A stretch of DNA of 64,000 nt from Phyllobacteriaceae bacterium (GTDB taxonomy: Bacteria > Pseudomonadota > Alphaproteobacteria > Rhizobiales > Rhizobiaceae). Positions 8,181 to 21,146 of the stretch are shown here, piece after piece. A program made the translations under genes and the position numbers. The notes below the pieces were generated by a model that was given only the letters and a program-made list of their open reading frames with translations, was not told the DNA's origin and did no database searches. Within the stretch, counting starts at the first letter, position 1; the number at the start of each line of letters is the position of its first letter. The DNA lies in contig JAMLIH010000002.1 of assembly GCA_023954255.1 (NCBI GenBank), forward strand, positions 35,340 through 99,339. The letters run 5' to 3'.

Positions 8181-9253
8181 CGGGTTCCACCCTGTGGCGG
8201 ATTGCGCCAGTCGATCCAGCGGCCGTGAAAATCCACCCGCCCAAGCTCGTAAACCGTACCATCGGGCCAGAGCGTAAGCTGCAGTCTGGCGCCGGGCTGG
8301 CTGCCGTCGTTCTCCATCGAGATTCGGGCAATCGGCGCTGTTTCGCTTGCCCGCGCGCAATGTTCCGCCAGCAGCGCCTCGCCACGCGCCTTCGCCTCTG
8401 GCGGGAAATACTGCCAGGCAACGGTGTGCTGGATAACCATGGCAACGCCCTCCCCGCGGTTCGCCAGTTCCCGCTCAAGCCAGTCGATGGCGTCTTCCCG
8501 GTCGATCCGTACGCCATTGGTGCGAGCCAGTCCGATGGCATTCCTGATCAGCGCCACACGCCCGGTCTGGTCCGGCCAGATATAGGCCAGCAACCGCAAG
8601 GCCTGCCGTTCGTCACTCAGATCAATCGGCGCGAGATCGCAGCCGCGCACCGAATCGACGCGGAGATTGGCCTGAACCGGCGGCTCTCCTTTCCATTCAG
8701 GCGCAAGCACCAGACCGTCCTGCGGCCCGATCAGGAAGGAATCCGCCCTCAGTCCGTATTGCGAGGCATTGAGGTTCAGCCCGGCGCTGGCGCCCAGTTC
8801 GCGGATGGCAAGCGGCAGGCCGAAATTGGCTGATATGGCATGATAGGCCGGAATGAGCGCCACCGAGCGGCGAACCTCGTTGGTCTGCGGCGCGCTGGCG
8901 AGAAAGGCGATGATGGTAGCCGCATTGCGCGCCATGGCATCGGCCAGCACCTGCCAAAGCGCCGCATCGTTGTGCTGTGTGTGATCGAAGACCGGCGGAT
9001 AGGCTTCCGCCAGAATAGGATCGGCACCACTCACGACGAGATAGTTCAGCGCCCCGCACAATCTGAGCGCCACGCTGTCGGCCTGTATCCGGGGATCGCC
9101 CGGCCATTTCAGCAGATGGCCGCCGACCGGCGTGTCTTCATCGAGGCGCTCGGCAAACAGTCTGCAAATCCGGGCGGTGAACGGCGAACCCAGCGCTTCG
9201 CAGGCAATCGCCTGATCGGTGAAAACCTTTCGGACTTCCGCTGCGCCCGCCAA
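8177..9253 (-). CDS. DUF2332-family protein
   Basis: This protein of about 358 residues has unknown function and belongs to the DUF2332 family. Recognisable features are a helical N-terminal half (FTDQAIACEALGSPFTARIC) and a methyltransferase-like stretch near residues 125-145 (LPLAIRELGASAGLNL). This resembles the glycine-rich SAM site, so it may be a methyltransferase-like fold; that is inference. The most likely start is a TTG at 9253, with AAAGG eight bases upstream. The frame is open further, but that would run deep into eno. The start lies six bases beyond the eno stop, and the stop overlaps the GNAT start, giving an apparent eno-DUF2332-GNAT unit. Confidence 0.78.
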   Translation of the reverse strand: MAGAAEVRKVFTDQAIACEALGSPFTARICRLFAERLDEDTPVGGHLLKWPGDPRIQADSVALRLCGALNYLVVSGADPILAEAYPPVFDHTQHNDAALWQVLADAMARNAATIIAFLASAPQTNEVRRSVALIPAYHAISANFGLPLAIRELGASAGLNLNASQYGLRADSFLIGPQDGLVLAPEWKGEPPVQANLRVDSVRGCDLAPIDLSDERQALRLLAYIWPDQTGRVALIRNAIGLARTNGVRIDREDAIDWLERELANRGEGVAMVIQHTVAWQYFPPEAKARGEALLAEHCARASETAPIARISMENDGSQPGARLQLTLWPDGTVYELGRVDFHGRWIDWRNPPQGGTR

Positions 9254-9258
9254 ACAGA

Positions 9259-10596
<1,338 letters not shown>

Positions 10597-10598
10597 TT

Positions 10599-10907
10599 AG
10601 AGCGTGTCTTGTCTAGATGGAATAGTTTGAACACAGGGAGTTTGGTCTTCGATTAGGAGGGAAAAGCGACACAGTGCAAGCACTGTTAGCTTTTTCCAAC
10701 GACGTCCGAAGGCCAAAGAACCAAGTTCAGGCGATTTCAAAAAAGATAATCCTTTCAATCTCCTGCACTCCCTGCTGTGGTGTCTTTTCCGCTCCGACTT
10801 TGTCGAAATCCTCGACCGATGCTATGGCATCGCTCTGCGGTGTTCTCCTCGTCAGAGACGAAAAACCCATCCATTCAAACTGCTTCCAGCTAAACAAGAC
10901 ACGCTCT
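10599..10907. mobile_element. MITE-like element with long imperfect inverted ends
   Basis: The left end AGAGCGTGTCTTGT (10599-10612) has a perfect 14-bp inverted copy at 10894-10907. With a few substitutions and one indel, the match extends to about 32 bp on each side (left to about 10631 with GTTTGAA, right from about 10875). About 280 bp lie inside, with noticeably lower G+C than the flanks. The size, long terminal inverted repeats and lack of a transposase fit a miniature inverted-repeat element or similar non-autonomous repeat. No target duplication was established. Confidence 0.5.
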
Positions 10908-11026
10908 GGCTGCCCGATACAGCAAAGCCCGCCTTTAGGCAATTTGCGCTGCGGCCATGGACGCACAAATTCCACAAAACCATCCCGGGTTTGCCACAAT
11001 TCGGTCCTTTCGCCTCCCAATTTCAT
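10727..11026 (-). CDS. Small hypothetical protein overlapping the inverted-repeat element
   Basis: This is a 99-residue open frame with no family I recognise. It begins outside the repeat element and reads through its right arm into its interior. The composition is protein-like (balanced charge, Trp/Phe-rich RPWPQRK, ERVLFSWKQFEWMGF, then an acidic C-terminal half). A plus-strand frame at 10674-11090 covers the same DNA and looks less protein-like. Either may be spurious. If it is real, the element supplies the middle and C terminus of the protein. Confidence 0.3.
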   Translation of the reverse strand: MKLGGERTELWQTRDGFVEFVRPWPQRKLPKGGLCCIGQPERVLFSWKQFEWMGFSSLTRRTPQSDAIASVEDFDKVGAEKTPQQGVQEIERIIFFEIA

Positions 11027-11089
11027 GGTTAATCAATGCTCAATCAGGGGCGCAACGGGAAGAAGACCCCAACCCAAACAGGTGACGTG

Positions 11090-11494
11090 ATGGCCAATCT
11101 GACGATGAATGACAAATCCCCCGCCGAAGATGCCGCTTTTTCGCCGGTTGCGCTATTCGGCCAGGCAATTCTTCTGCCGGCAGCCATTTGCGTGGCGGGT
11201 GTCGCCCTGTTCTGGTCGCTCCCTGCCCAGGCCCAGTCGTTTTCCTGTGCCGATGCCGACAAGCCGGCGGAATTCGCCGTCTGCAACAACGAAAACCTTC
11301 TCGCCCTTGATGAGAAGCTCGGCAACGTGTTCACCACCGCCTATGTGAAGGCGGCCACCACGCCGCAGCGCCAGTCGGTAACCCGCGAACAGAGTGAATG
11401 GCTGAAGGCGCGCAACGCCTGTGGTGCCGACTTCACCTGCCTCGATCTGCGCTATCGCGAGCAGATTAGCCGCCTCTCCCAGCGCGGCGCCTGA
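11090..11494 (+). CDS. Secreted LprI-like (DUF1311) protein
   Basis: This 134-residue exported protein has a long N-terminal region and a hydrophobic segment at about residues 23-45 ending in PAQAQS, a likely signal cleavage site. The mature part is a lysozyme-inhibitor LprI N-terminal (DUF1311) domain: SFSCADADKPAEFAVCNNENLLALDEKL, then QSEWLKARNACGADFTCLDLRY. The four Cys expected for two disulfides are present. Members of the family protect cell walls from lysozyme or are of unknown role. The ATG at 11090 follows AGGTGA. Confidence 0.82.
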   Translation: MANLTMNDKSPAEDAAFSPVALFGQAILLPAAICVAGVALFWSLPAQAQSFSCADADKPAEFAVCNNENLLALDEKLGNVFTTAYVKAATTPQRQSVTREQSEWLKARNACGADFTCLDLRYREQISRLSQRGA

Positions 11495-11509
11495 ACAGGC
11501 ACAGGTTCT

Positions 11510-12358
11510 CTAACCCTTTACAATCGCATCGATGGCCATGAGCTGTTCGAGCAGCCCGGCCATGTCGGAAAGCCTGACCATGTTGGGCCCGTCCGAGGAC
11601 ATCGTGTTGTCGGGATCGTCATGGGTCTCGATGAACACGCCCGCAACGCCCGTGGCGACCGCAGCGCGCGCCAGATAGGGCACCATGGTGCGGTCGCCCC
11701 CCGAAGAACCGCCCTGTCCGCCAGGGCTCTGTACCGAATGCGTCGCATCGAAAACGACGGGCGCGCCGGTCTCGCGCGCCATGATCGGCAACGCCCGCAT
11801 GTCGGAAACCAGCGTGTTGTAGCCGAAGCTGGCGCCGCGTTCGGTGACGATGACGTTGGCATTGCCGCTATCGGTGATCTTCTTCACCACATTGGGCATG
11901 TCCCAGGGAGCGAGAAACTGCCCCTTCTTGACGTTGATCACCGAGCCGGTCTTTGCCGCTGCGATCAGCAGATCGGTCTGCCGGCATAAAAATGCCGGGA
12001 TCTGCAGCATGTCCACATGCGGCGCAACCTCGGCGCATTGTTCTGCGGTGTGGACATCGGTGATGATGGCCACGCCCAGTTCGCTGCGCAAATCGTCGAA
12101 GATCGGCATGGAGGCTTCAAGCCCCACACCGCGCGTTGCGCCGATCGAGGTGCGGTTGGCCTTGTCATAGCTCGACTTGTAGACGAAACCGATGCCCAGT
12201 TCTTCGGTCAGTTCCTTCAGCGCGCCGGCCATGTCGAAGGCATGCTGGCGTGATTCGAGCTGGCAGGGACCGGCGATCAGCGTCAGCGGCCCGGCATTGG
12301 AGAACTCGGCCTTGCCGACCTTGACGACGGCATTTGCCCCGTTTTCGGACTTGCTCAC
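11510..12358 (-). CDS. kdsA: 3-deoxy-8-phosphooctulonate synthase (KDO-8-phosphate synthase)
   Basis: It condenses arabinose 5-phosphate with phosphoenolpyruvate to KDO-8-P for the LPS core. It has 282 residues. The TIM-barrel landmarks are AGPCQLES near residue 30, [12 protein letters not shown] with the catalytic Lys near 58-69, DVHTAEQ, the VKKGQFLAP strand, [19 protein letters not shown], and the metal His in [12 protein letters not shown]. It begins with GTG overlapping the upstream gene's stop (GTGA), so translation is coupled to the glyoxalase-like gene. Confidence 0.97.
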   Translation of the reverse strand: MSKSENGANAVVKVGKAEFSNAGPLTLIAGPCQLESRQHAFDMAGALKELTEELGIGFVYKSSYDKANRTSIGATRGVGLEASMPIFDDLRSELGVAIITDVHTAEQCAEVAPHVDMLQIPAFLCRQTDLLIAAAKTGSVINVKKGQFLAPWDMPNVVKKITDSGNANVIVTERGASFGYNTLVSDMRALPIMARETGAPVVFDATHSVQSPGGQGGSSGGDRTMVPYLARAAVATGVAGVFIETHDDPDNTMSSDGPNMVRLSDMAGLLEQLMAIDAIVKG

Positions 12359-13254
12359 TTGCCGGCCTCCTCGAAGGCGATGACACAGCCCTGCCCGGCC
12401 GCATGATCGACCACCACGCGCTGGGCGATCCGGCGGCAGGCAACCTTGTTTTTCTTCAGCAGTTTCTCGGTTTTATCGAGGTTCTTCACCGCGACGGAAA
12501 ACGCCCGGAACCGCAATCCGCGCCCGTGGCAGCCGCTCTCGATGCCATACCAGGCTTTCAGCCCCCTGGCGGTATAGGTTGCGACATTGCCATTGGCCGC
12601 CACAAGCTCGATGCCGAAGGAATGCGCATTGACGTCGCGCTGGTTGAGCACTTCCTGCAGGAAATACTGGAAATCGCTCGGATTGGGCTCGCCCATCGCG
12701 ATCTCGGCAATGCCGAGCGCACCGTTTTCGTGTTCAACCAGCTTGCCGCGCTTTGCCGGTGGCGCCTTCACCTGTTCGCAGGTGCAAACGAAACTGTCCG
12801 GTGATCTCAAATCGTCGGCAAAGGCAAGCTTGAAACTGGCAGTGGTCTTGTTGCCGCCCGCGCTTTCGAAGACACGCGAGAACTCGAGTTTTTTGCCGCC
12901 GGAAATGCCCAGTCCGGAAAACAGCTTGTGGTCTTCATCCGCATCCGCCGTCGCCAGCACCAGGGCCGAAAATCCTTCATTGCCGCGCCGGAAACGGAAT
13001 GCCTGATCACGCGCCACGAACACATTGCCCTTCAGCGCTGCCGCCTCGCAGATTTCACGCTTGTGGATGGCAAGCGGCTCCAGATAGGTGCCGTTCTCGA
13101 AGAAGACACAGGCATTCTCCGTGCCGAAGGGATGCACCGCATCCGGCGCCACGGTAAAGCCCAGCCGGCCGAGGCGCTCCCGCGCCAGTTCGAGGCTCGT
13201 CACCGGCAACACGAGATGATCGATGTTGCGTGCCTTGCGGGGAGAAACTGCCAT
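12355..13254 (-). CDS. Glyoxalase-like (VOC superfamily) protein
   Basis: This 299-residue protein has a VOC/glyoxalase-like (Glyoxalase_3-type) fold. The N-terminal domain starts with [24 protein letters not shown], a typical metal-His strand, and continues through [15 protein letters not shown]. The C-terminal half contains a second, weaker VOC-like repeat ending with a Cys-containing [15 protein letters not shown] segment. The substrate is unknown. It overlaps kdsA by four bases, and this pairing with kdsA is the only functional hint. Confidence 0.8.
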   Translation of the reverse strand: MAVSPRKARNIDHLVLPVTSLELARERLGRLGFTVAPDAVHPFGTENACVFFENGTYLEPLAIHKREICEAAALKGNVFVARDQAFRFRRGNEGFSALVLATADADEDHKLFSGLGISGGKKLEFSRVFESAGGNKTTASFKLAFADDLRSPDSFVCTCEQVKAPPAKRGKLVEHENGALGIAEIAMGEPNPSDFQYFLQEVLNQRDVNAHSFGIELVAANGNVATYTARGLKAWYGIESGCHGRGLRFRAFSVAVKNLDKTEKLLKKNKVACRRIAQRVVVDHAAGQGCVIAFEEAGK

Positions 13255-13366
13255 GGGTGAATGTCCGCATGCTGTTGGTTAAGCGACCGCCAGCCGGTTT
13301 GCCCGATCACGGCACGATTGGCAAGGGAGGAGCGCAATTGTCGCCCATCCGGTGGCAACCATTGCC

Positions 13367-14752
13367 TCAATTGCCCTGATCGGCAGGTTTTCCCGCCGTT
13401 TCGGCAGATGATTTGGCATCGGGCCGCGGCAGCGGTATGGCGCTTGCCACGCCGCCCAGCACAACCTTGCCGGTGGGCGAAAGCGTTTCCGGTTCCGCTT
13501 CTTCCCCGGAAGACTCGGCCACCACGGCAGCGGCCGGCAATTCCGGCTGCAACGGGCTTGCCGCAGGTATGGCCACCATGGTTCCGCCGGCAAGTTCGAA
13601 CCGTTTCTGCAATGCGCCATCGCCTTCTTCTGCCAGCACGACCGGCGGCCTGTCGATCAGCAGGCCGAAGGGATCGGGACCGGTGGCATTGCCGGTTGCA
13701 AGCTGCAAGGGCTCCGTTTTATCGGTTTCCTCGCTGAAATAGAGTGCCTCGCGTTCTTCGTGCGTTGCCCGCCTGATCGGAAAATACTCAGCGGCCGCGT
13801 CTTCTGTCTCGAGCTTTTCCAGGCTTCCGTCACTACGCCCGCACACCGCAGCGCTGATATCGCGCGGGGCCACGGGAACGCCGGTTGCCGGCCATTCGTA
13901 GAGATTGGGCAGGTCACTGGCGCGTATCCGCCGCGAAGCCGCCGTCAGCAGCTCGGCTGCCCGCAAATTGCGTTCCTTCGCCGAGCGGTGGCCAAGCACC
14001 ACCGCAACGAGTTCGCGGTTCTTGATATTGGCGCTGGCAACGATGCTGACGCCCCCGGCGCAAATGAAGCCGGTCTTCATGCCCGTCGTGCCGGCAAACC
14101 GCCGCAGCAGGCCGTTGTGATTCCTGAACAGCTTATTTTCGATTCTGATGGCATGGATGTTGAACAGGCCTGCCTGTTCGGGAAACTCCGTTTTCAGCCG
14201 GAGCGCCAGCAGTGCCAGATCGTGGGCACTCGAATACTGGTTGGCATCATGCAGTCCGTGGGCGTTGACCCAGTGGGAATCCACCATGCCGATTTCCCGC
14301 GCATAGGCGTTCATCAGCCTGGCAAAGGCCTTTTCACTGCCGCCCACGGACTCGCCAAGCGCCGTCGCCACGTCGTTTGCCGATTTGACCATAAGAATCT
14401 TGAGCGCCGTTTCCACCGTCAGCACGGTTTTCCAGGGAAAACCCATCTTCGACGGCGGCTCCTCGGTGGCCTTGGCCGAAATGCGCACCGGCGATTGAAG
14501 CGTGATCGCGCCACGGCGGATTTCGCGCAGCACCGTATAGGTCGTCATCAGCTTGGTGAGCGAGGCAGGATACCAGCGATCGGTCGCGTGCGAGGCGGTC
14601 AATACCTCGCCGGTTGCCGCATCGACGACGAGATGCGGCCCGGCGCTGGCCGCAAGAGCAGCCGAAAGCCACAGAAAGGCAGCAGCCAACGCCAGTTTGG
14701 CATGCCGGACGAACGCCGTAAGGGATGCAGCCATGGAGGCGGGCCGGGGCAT
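13367..14752 (-). CDS. D-alanyl-D-alanine carboxypeptidase (penicillin-binding protein, S11)
   Basis: This periplasmic enzyme trims the terminal D-Ala from peptidoglycan stem peptides. All three active-site motifs are intact: SxxK in PASLTKLMTT, SxN in KSANDVATALGE, and KTG in GMKTGFICAGG. A signal peptide precedes them (hydrophobic about residues 18-37, ASAG). After the catalytic domain comes a C-terminal region of about 180 residues rich in Glu, Ala and Pro, resembling the extended DacF-like enzymes of rhizobia. The ATG at 14752 has a GTGGAA-like site. It stands alone; the next gene upstream is 113 bp away. Confidence 0.93.
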   Translation of the reverse strand: MPRPASMAASLTAFVRHAKLALAAAFLWLSAALAASAGPHLVVDAATGEVLTASHATDRWYPASLTKLMTTYTVLREIRRGAITLQSPVRISAKATEEPPSKMGFPWKTVLTVETALKILMVKSANDVATALGESVGGSEKAFARLMNAYAREIGMVDSHWVNAHGLHDANQYSSAHDLALLALRLKTEFPEQAGLFNIHAIRIENKLFRNHNGLLRRFAGTTGMKTGFICAGGVSIVASANIKNRELVAVVLGHRSAKERNLRAAELLTAASRRIRASDLPNLYEWPATGVPVAPRDISAAVCGRSDGSLEKLETEDAAAEYFPIRRATHEEREALYFSEETDKTEPLQLATGNATGPDPFGLLIDRPPVVLAEEGDGALQKRFELAGGTMVAIPAASPLQPELPAAAVVAESSGEEAEPETLSPTGKVVLGGVASAIPLPRPDAKSSAETAGKPADQGN

Positions 14753-14865
14753 GGATTCCACGCGTGATCTCGTCAATCTTGTTCCGCGCCCCTGACGCAA
14801 GCCTATCTGCAGCAGGATCGTGGTTCAAGTGTGGCGAAAGATATCTGACAGATGGCGGCTGCAGA

Positions 14866-15840
14866 TCAGCAGCCGAGCAGCACATTGCCGGCAGTAGCAC
14901 CGGCCTCCACCAGTTGATGCGCCTGTGCGGTTTCTTCGAGCGGCAGGACCGCGCCGATTGCGATGTAGAGACCTGCGCCGAGCGCCTGTTCCAGCCGGCG
15001 CATCGCGGCTTCGCGTTCTGCTGCCGGCAATTCGTAGACAACGAAGAAACTGAAGCGGTGGCAGTTGAACAGTGCCTGGCGGAAGTCGAAGCAAACCTGC
15101 CCCATGTCGTTGGAGCCATAGCCGATCAGCACGCCATGGGGTTTCAGTACCCCCTGCCCGAGCAGGCTCGCCGTCGAAGAGAAATCCATGTCGATCAAGG
15201 CATCGACCGGCGCGCCGTCATTGGCTGCAAGAACGGTTTTCGCCAGATCATCGCCATAAGGATCGATCACCGCATCACAGCCCGCTTTCTCCGCCAGTTC
15301 CCTGCGCCGGGAAGATGCCGTACCGAGAACTTTGAGACCTGCCTGCTTCGCCATCTGGCAGGCAAGATTGCCCACGGCATTGCCGGCACCGGTCACCAGC
15401 ACGGTTTTTGCGCCGGGCTCCGCCGCCAGCAATTCGGCAGCATGTGCCGCCGTCATGCCGGGAATGCCGAGACAGGCCGCAGCCTGCAGTAAAACGCCTT
15501 CGGGCAGTTTCACCGCCTGTTGCGACGGCAACGCGATGTATTCCGCCGCCGTGCCGTCCGGCCGCTGCCAGGCCGCATTCCACGTCCAGACGCGCTCGCC
15601 GATGCACGAAGCATCAACGCCATCGCCCACGGCCTCAATCGTGCCGGAGCCATCGGAATGGGGAATCTGGTACGCGCCGTTGAACGGCCGCGCCGCGCGG
15701 GATTTGACGTCGGACGGATTGACGCCGGAAAAGGCCAGCCGCACCAGCACTTCGCCCGGACCGGGTTCGGGCATCGGCTTCTCGCCGATTTCGATGACCT
15801 CGCCGGCCGGTCCGTTACGGGTGTAGAACGCGGCTTTCAT
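14866..15840 (-). CDS. NADPH:quinone reductase / zinc-independent MDR oxidoreductase
   Basis: This cytoplasmic MDR-superfamily protein of 324 residues resembles quinone oxidoreductase (zeta-crystallin). The N-terminal domain has GEVLVRLAFSGVNPSDVKSR. The nucleotide-binding domain has VTGAGNAVGNLACQMAKQ near residue 148, the GxGxxG-type NADPH site. Zinc ligands of classical alcohol dehydrogenases are absent, as expected for this branch. The substrate is unknown. It is 9 bp downstream of pyrG and may be transcribed with it. Confidence 0.88.
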   Translation of the reverse strand: MKAAFYTRNGPAGEVIEIGEKPMPEPGPGEVLVRLAFSGVNPSDVKSRAARPFNGAYQIPHSDGSGTIEAVGDGVDASCIGERVWTWNAAWQRPDGTAAEYIALPSQQAVKLPEGVLLQAAACLGIPGMTAAHAAELLAAEPGAKTVLVTGAGNAVGNLACQMAKQAGLKVLGTASSRRRELAEKAGCDAVIDPYGDDLAKTVLAANDGAPVDALIDMDFSSTASLLGQGVLKPHGVLIGYGSNDMGQVCFDFRQALFNCHRFSFFVVYELPAAEREAAMRRLEQALGAGLYIAIGAVLPLEETAQAHQLVEAGATAGNVLLGC

Positions 15841-15849
15841 CGCCCGCTC

Positions 15850-17490
<1,641 letters not shown>

Positions 17491-17545
17491 TTAACCCGAG
17501 TCTGGGGATTCGCAAAGCGGAAATTCCGCAGCGCTTCCTTTTACA

Positions 17546-17576
17546 CAGAAAAACGCCCGGCGATTGAGACCGGGCG
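17546..17576 (-). terminator. Intrinsic terminator of secG
   Basis: In the minus direction, CGCCCGG and CCGGGCG form a 7-bp GC stem around a nine-base loop (17554-17576), followed directly by TTTTTCTG. It lies 27 bases after the secG stop and 76 bases before the pyrG start, so pyrG should have its own promoter. Confidence 0.8.
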
Positions 17577-17602
17577 TCGTCGAATTCTTCGTACCGCAAA
17601 GA

Positions 17603-17953
17603 CTACTGGCTGGAGGGAACCGCCGGTTCGCCGCTCTCCGGCTGTTTTTCCGATTCAGGTGTGATCGCATCGAGGATCGAGCCGCCATTCTGGGTTTCGA
17701 CCGGAACCTGGTCGAGAATGTCGGCGGAGCCGCTGCTGACCTTGGCATAGATGCCGAGTGCAATGGAGGTGGCAAAGAACGCCGCCGCCAGGATCGATGT
17801 GGTGCGGGTCAGCGCGTTAGCGGCCCCGCGTGCCGACATGAAGCCGCCACCGCCGCCGATGCCCAGCGCGCCGCCTTCCGAGCGCTGCAACAACACGACG
17901 ATCACAAGGGCGACCACCACCATCAGGTGGATGACGATCAGTACGGTTTCCAT
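17603..17953 (-). CDS. secG: Preprotein translocase subunit SecG
   Basis: This is an auxiliary subunit of the SecYEG translocon in the inner membrane. It has 116 residues with two hydrophobic helices (about residues 3-22 and 53-72). The SecG core motif VLLQRSEGGALGIGGGGGFMSARGAAN lies between them; the LTR-TTSI segment leads into the second helix. The hydrophilic Glu/Ser/Pro-rich tail of about 40 residues is typical of alphaproteobacterial SecG. tpiA is 125 bp upstream on the same strand. Confidence 0.96.
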   Translation of the reverse strand: METVLIVIHLMVVVALVIVVLLQRSEGGALGIGGGGGFMSARGAANALTRTTSILAAAFFATSIALGIYAKVSSGSADILDQVPVETQNGGSILDAITPESEKQPESGEPAVPSSQ

Positions 17954-18078
17954 AAGGTATCCTTGGGGATATTCCTGCAGGCCAAATGTGCAGAGCCTGC
18001 CATGGCGGCTATTGGAGTTTGCGCCTATCTAAAGACAGAAGCCGCAAGTTTCAAGTGCCGCCGCGTCGGGCTCCGCTG

Positions 18079-18843
18079 TCAGATTTCGAGATAGGCGGCG
18101 GCAATGCCAAGCAGGTCGGCAGCCTTCAGGCTGGCGCCACCGACCAGCGCGCCATCCACATTGGCGACCGCCATCAGTTCCTTCGCATTGCCGGGCTTCA
18201 CCGACCCGCCGTAAAGCAGCCGGATGGCGTTGCCGATCTCGCCGTAGCGACCGACCAGTTCGGCACGCATGAAGGCATGGGCCTCGGCCACATCGTCCGC
18301 CGTCGGCGTCAGCCCCGTGCCGATTGCCCAGACCGGCTCATAGGCAACCACCAGTTCGCCGCCTTGCCATTGGTCAGGCAGCGAAAGCGCAAGCTGCTCC
18401 TTGAGCACGTCGAGCGTCTTGCCACCCTTGCGCTCTTCCTCGGTCTCGCCGATGCACACGATGGTCTGCAGCCCTTCGCCAAGCCCGGCAACCGCCTTTT
18501 CGCGCACGGCTTCGCTCGTCTCGCCGTGGTCGGCGCGCCGCTCGGAATGGCCGACAATGACCGCACTGCCGCCGGCATCGGCAATCATGGCCACCGATAT
18601 GTCGCCGGTATGGGCACCGGATGACCTGGCATGGCAATCCTGGGCGCCCGTCTGCAGCCGGCCGTTCCTGGCCACTTCGCTGGCCTGAAACAGCAGTGTT
18701 GCCGGAACACAGACCAGCATGTCGATCTTCTGCTGCAGTCCGGCATCGAAGCCGGTGTTCATGGCGCCGATTTCGCCCAGGCTTGCGCTGGTGCCGTTCA
18801 TCTTCCAGTTGCCGGCCACAAGCGGCTTGATGCCAGGTGTCAT
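18079..18843 (-). CDS. tpiA: Triose-phosphate isomerase
   Basis: It interconverts dihydroxyacetone phosphate and glyceraldehyde 3-phosphate. It has 254 residues. The active-site Lys is in AGNWKMNG (about residue 12), His in [11 protein letters not shown] (about 97) and Glu in [12 protein letters not shown] (about 170); the phosphate loop [10 protein letters not shown] is intact. The ATG at 18843 follows GGAGGGG; a longer frame upstream is not supported. It is divergent from ppiD, whose start is 298 bp away. Confidence 0.98.
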   Translation of the reverse strand: MTPGIKPLVAGNWKMNGTSASLGEIGAMNTGFDAGLQQKIDMLVCVPATLLFQASEVARNGRLQTGAQDCHARSSGAHTGDISVAMIADAGGSAVIVGHSERRADHGETSEAVREKAVAGLGEGLQTIVCIGETEEERKGGKTLDVLKEQLALSLPDQWQGGELVVAYEPVWAIGTGLTPTADDVAEAHAFMRAELVGRYGEIGNAIRLLYGGSVKPGNAKELMAVANVDGALVGGASLKAADLLGIAAAYLEI

Positions 18844-19141
18844 TGGAAACCCCTCCTCCGTGATTGCCGGGCCGGCCCCGCAAAACGGTCGGCCCGCAGA
18901 ACAAACTGGCGTGCGATTACCACGCTCCACCGGAACAGATAAAGTCTCCTCCGGCAATCTGTGACATCGTGCCCGGTGACAATAACCGCCCCCACCGCTG
19001 CATCGCTAACGCCATGACGGTGTTCCCTTATCGAAAGAAGCCGGTTGAGCCACACCCCGCCAACCAGTATAGAAACCGGCAAACCGACAAATCAGCGGTG
19101 GAAGGTGCCATGCCCCCGCCGCGCAAAAAGCGGAAGATTTC

Positions 19142-21040
19142 ATGCTCAGCATGCTGCGCAACGCAACCCGCGGATGGGTTGCCAAACTCCTTCTTATCCT
19201 TCTGGTCGCAAGTTTCGCGGTCTGGGGTGTCTCGGGATCGCTCCTTTCGGGCAGCGCCTCCTCCGTGATCAGCGTCGGCAGCACCCGAGTCACGCCGATC
19301 GAACTGCGCCTTGCCTATGACCGGCAGCTCAACCAGTTGCAGCGCCAGCTGGGTTCCCGCCTGACCCGTGAACAGGCAGACGCCTTCGGCCTGACCGGCA
19401 GCGTGATCTCGCAGCTTGTCAGCGGCGCCGTGCTCGACGAGGCGGGCCGCAAGATGAAGCTGGGCATTTCTTCCGACCGGCTTGCCGGCCTTATCGGCGA
19501 GGACGATTCATTTCGCGACGCAACCGGCCGCTTCTCCCGCGAGCAGTTGCGCCGGGTACTTTCCTCGATCGGCATGAGCGAGGAGGAATATGTCGAAACC
19601 CGCAAGGCCGTGGCACTGCGCAACCAGATCATCGAGGCAGCCTCCGGTGAAACACCCCTGCCCGATGCCTACTTCGACATCGTATCCGCCTATCAGGGCG
19701 AGGAGCGCAAATTCGAATATGTGGTCATCGACGATTCCGACATCGGCGGGATTGCCGATCCGGGCGATGAGCAGTTGAAGGAATATTACGACGCCAATCT
19801 CGGCGAATACCGGGCGCCGGAATACCGCAAGCTGCTGATCGTCAAGCTGGAAGCAGCCGACATTGCCGACGAGGCCTCCGTCAGCGACGAAGAGATTGCT
19901 GCCGAATACGAGGCGCGCAAGGCCACCTACACCGAACCCGAAAAGCGCACGATCCAGCAACTGGTCTTTGCCGATGCCGCGACGGCGCAGGCTGCGGCTG
20001 AAAAGCTGGCTGCCGGAACCAGTTTCGAAGGCCTGCTCGCCGAACAGGGCAAGACCGCAGCCGATGTCAGCCTTGGAACACTCGCCAAGGCCGAAATACC
20101 CGATACAACCATTGCAGAAGCCGCCTTTGCGGCAAGCCTCAATACGCCGACACAGCCCGTCGACGGCCTGTTCGGCAAGGCGATCCTCAACGTTACCGAA
20201 ATCGTTCCCGGCAGCACAAAGCCGCTCAGCGAGGTGGAAGCCGAAATCCGCAAGGCTCTGGCAGTCCAGAAGGCCGCAGACGAGATTTTCGATACCCATG
20301 ACCGGCTGGAAGACGAGCGCGCGGCCGGCGAAACCCTGCAGAAGGCAGCCGAAAACACAGGCCTGACGCCGCGCATCATCGAGGCGGTCGACCGCACCGC
20401 CCGCGACAGGCAGGGCAATATCATTTCCGACATTCCCCAGTCGCGCGAAGTGCTTTCGGAAGCTTTCGAGATCGATCCCGGCTTCGAGATCAACGCCATT
20501 TCCATCGGCACCGAGGGCTTCGTCTGGGTCGACGTGCTGGAAATCGAGCCGGAGCGCCAGAAGCCGCTTGAGGAAGTGCGTGAGCAGGTCCAGGAAGACT
20601 GGATTGCCGCCGAAAAGGCAAAAGCCGTGGCTACCCTTGCCGAAACCTTCCGCGAGCGGCTTGCTTCAGGCGGCGATTTCGACGCGCTGATCGGCGAACT
20701 CATCCCGGCGGCGGAAGGCGAACTGAAAAAGGTCGTCCAGCAGACCCAGGGGCTGCTGCGCTCGGCAACGGCCATCGGCCTGCCCCAACCGGTCATCGCG
20801 GCCGGCTTCTCCGAACCCCAGGGCAGCGTGATCGCGCTTCAGCGCAATTCGCCGACGGACTGGGTGGTGGTGAAGGTTGCCGCCGTCAGTGCCGGCGCCA
20901 CGGATGTTGGCGACGAGGTGCGCGAGGCGGCAGGCCGACAGGCGGGCGAGGATATCATCACCCAGTTGATTTCGCGCCTGCAACAGGATGAAACTGTCGA
21001 AATCAACCAGACGGTCATCCGCCAGGTGCTGGCACAATAG
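19142..21040 (+). CDS. ppiD: Periplasmic PpiD/SurA-type peptidylprolyl isomerase chaperone
   Basis: This inner-membrane-anchored folding factor has 632 residues. There is one N-terminal transmembrane helix (about 14-34: [19 protein letters not shown]), then a SurA_N-like helical domain (about 40-190), a parvulin-like region around residues 235-360 ([15 protein letters not shown]..., LGTLAKAEI), and a long helical C-terminal domain. The parvulin core is divergent, as in most alphaproteobacterial PpiD proteins, so it may act mainly as a chaperone. It heads the plus-strand run that continues with trpD after a 106-bp gap containing a tandem repeat. Confidence 0.9.
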   Translation: MLSMLRNATRGWVAKLLLILLVASFAVWGVSGSLLSGSASSVISVGSTRVTPIELRLAYDRQLNQLQRQLGSRLTREQADAFGLTGSVISQLVSGAVLDEAGRKMKLGISSDRLAGLIGEDDSFRDATGRFSREQLRRVLSSIGMSEEEYVETRKAVALRNQIIEAASGETPLPDAYFDIVSAYQGEERKFEYVVIDDSDIGGIADPGDEQLKEYYDANLGEYRAPEYRKLLIVKLEAADIADEASVSDEEIAAEYEARKATYTEPEKRTIQQLVFADAATAQAAAEKLAAGTSFEGLLAEQGKTAADVSLGTLAKAEIPDTTIAEAAFAASLNTPTQPVDGLFGKAILNVTEIVPGSTKPLSEVEAEIRKALAVQKAADEIFDTHDRLEDERAAGETLQKAAENTGLTPRIIEAVDRTARDRQGNIISDIPQSREVLSEAFEIDPGFEINAISIGTEGFVWVDVLEIEPERQKPLEEVREQVQEDWIAAEKAKAVATLAETFRERLASGGDFDALIGELIPAAEGELKKVVQQTQGLLRSATAIGLPQPVIAAGFSEPQGSVIALQRNSPTDWVVVKVAAVSAGATDVGDEVREAAGRQAGEDIITQLISRLQQDETVEINQTVIRQVLAQ

Positions 21041-21076
21041 GCCGCCAGCGGGACGGCCAAGAAAATCGGCCATCAA

Positions 21077-21138
21077 CACGGGCCGCAAGGAACGGGCCAC
21101 AAGGAACGGGCCACAAGGAACGGGCCACAGGGAACGGG
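21077..21138 (+). repeat. Short tandem repeat (14-bp unit, four copies plus partial) upstream of trpD
   Basis: The unit AACGGGCCACAAGG repeats: copy 1 at 21077-21090 (two changes), exact copies at 21091-21104 and 21105-21118, copy 4 at 21119-21132 (one change), then a partial AACGGG to 21138. Each unit carries an AAGGA-like ribosome-binding sequence, and the last copies sit just ahead of the TTG start of trpD. Copy number could vary by slippage and change trpD spacing or expression. Confidence 0.8.
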
Positions 21139-21146
21139 ATTGGCAA

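Noticed and set aside
10674-11090. 138-codon plus-strand frame over the inverted-repeat element
   Set aside because: Composition (Cys, Ser, Pro-rich) is poor, it overlaps a better minus-strand frame, and it has no start signal.
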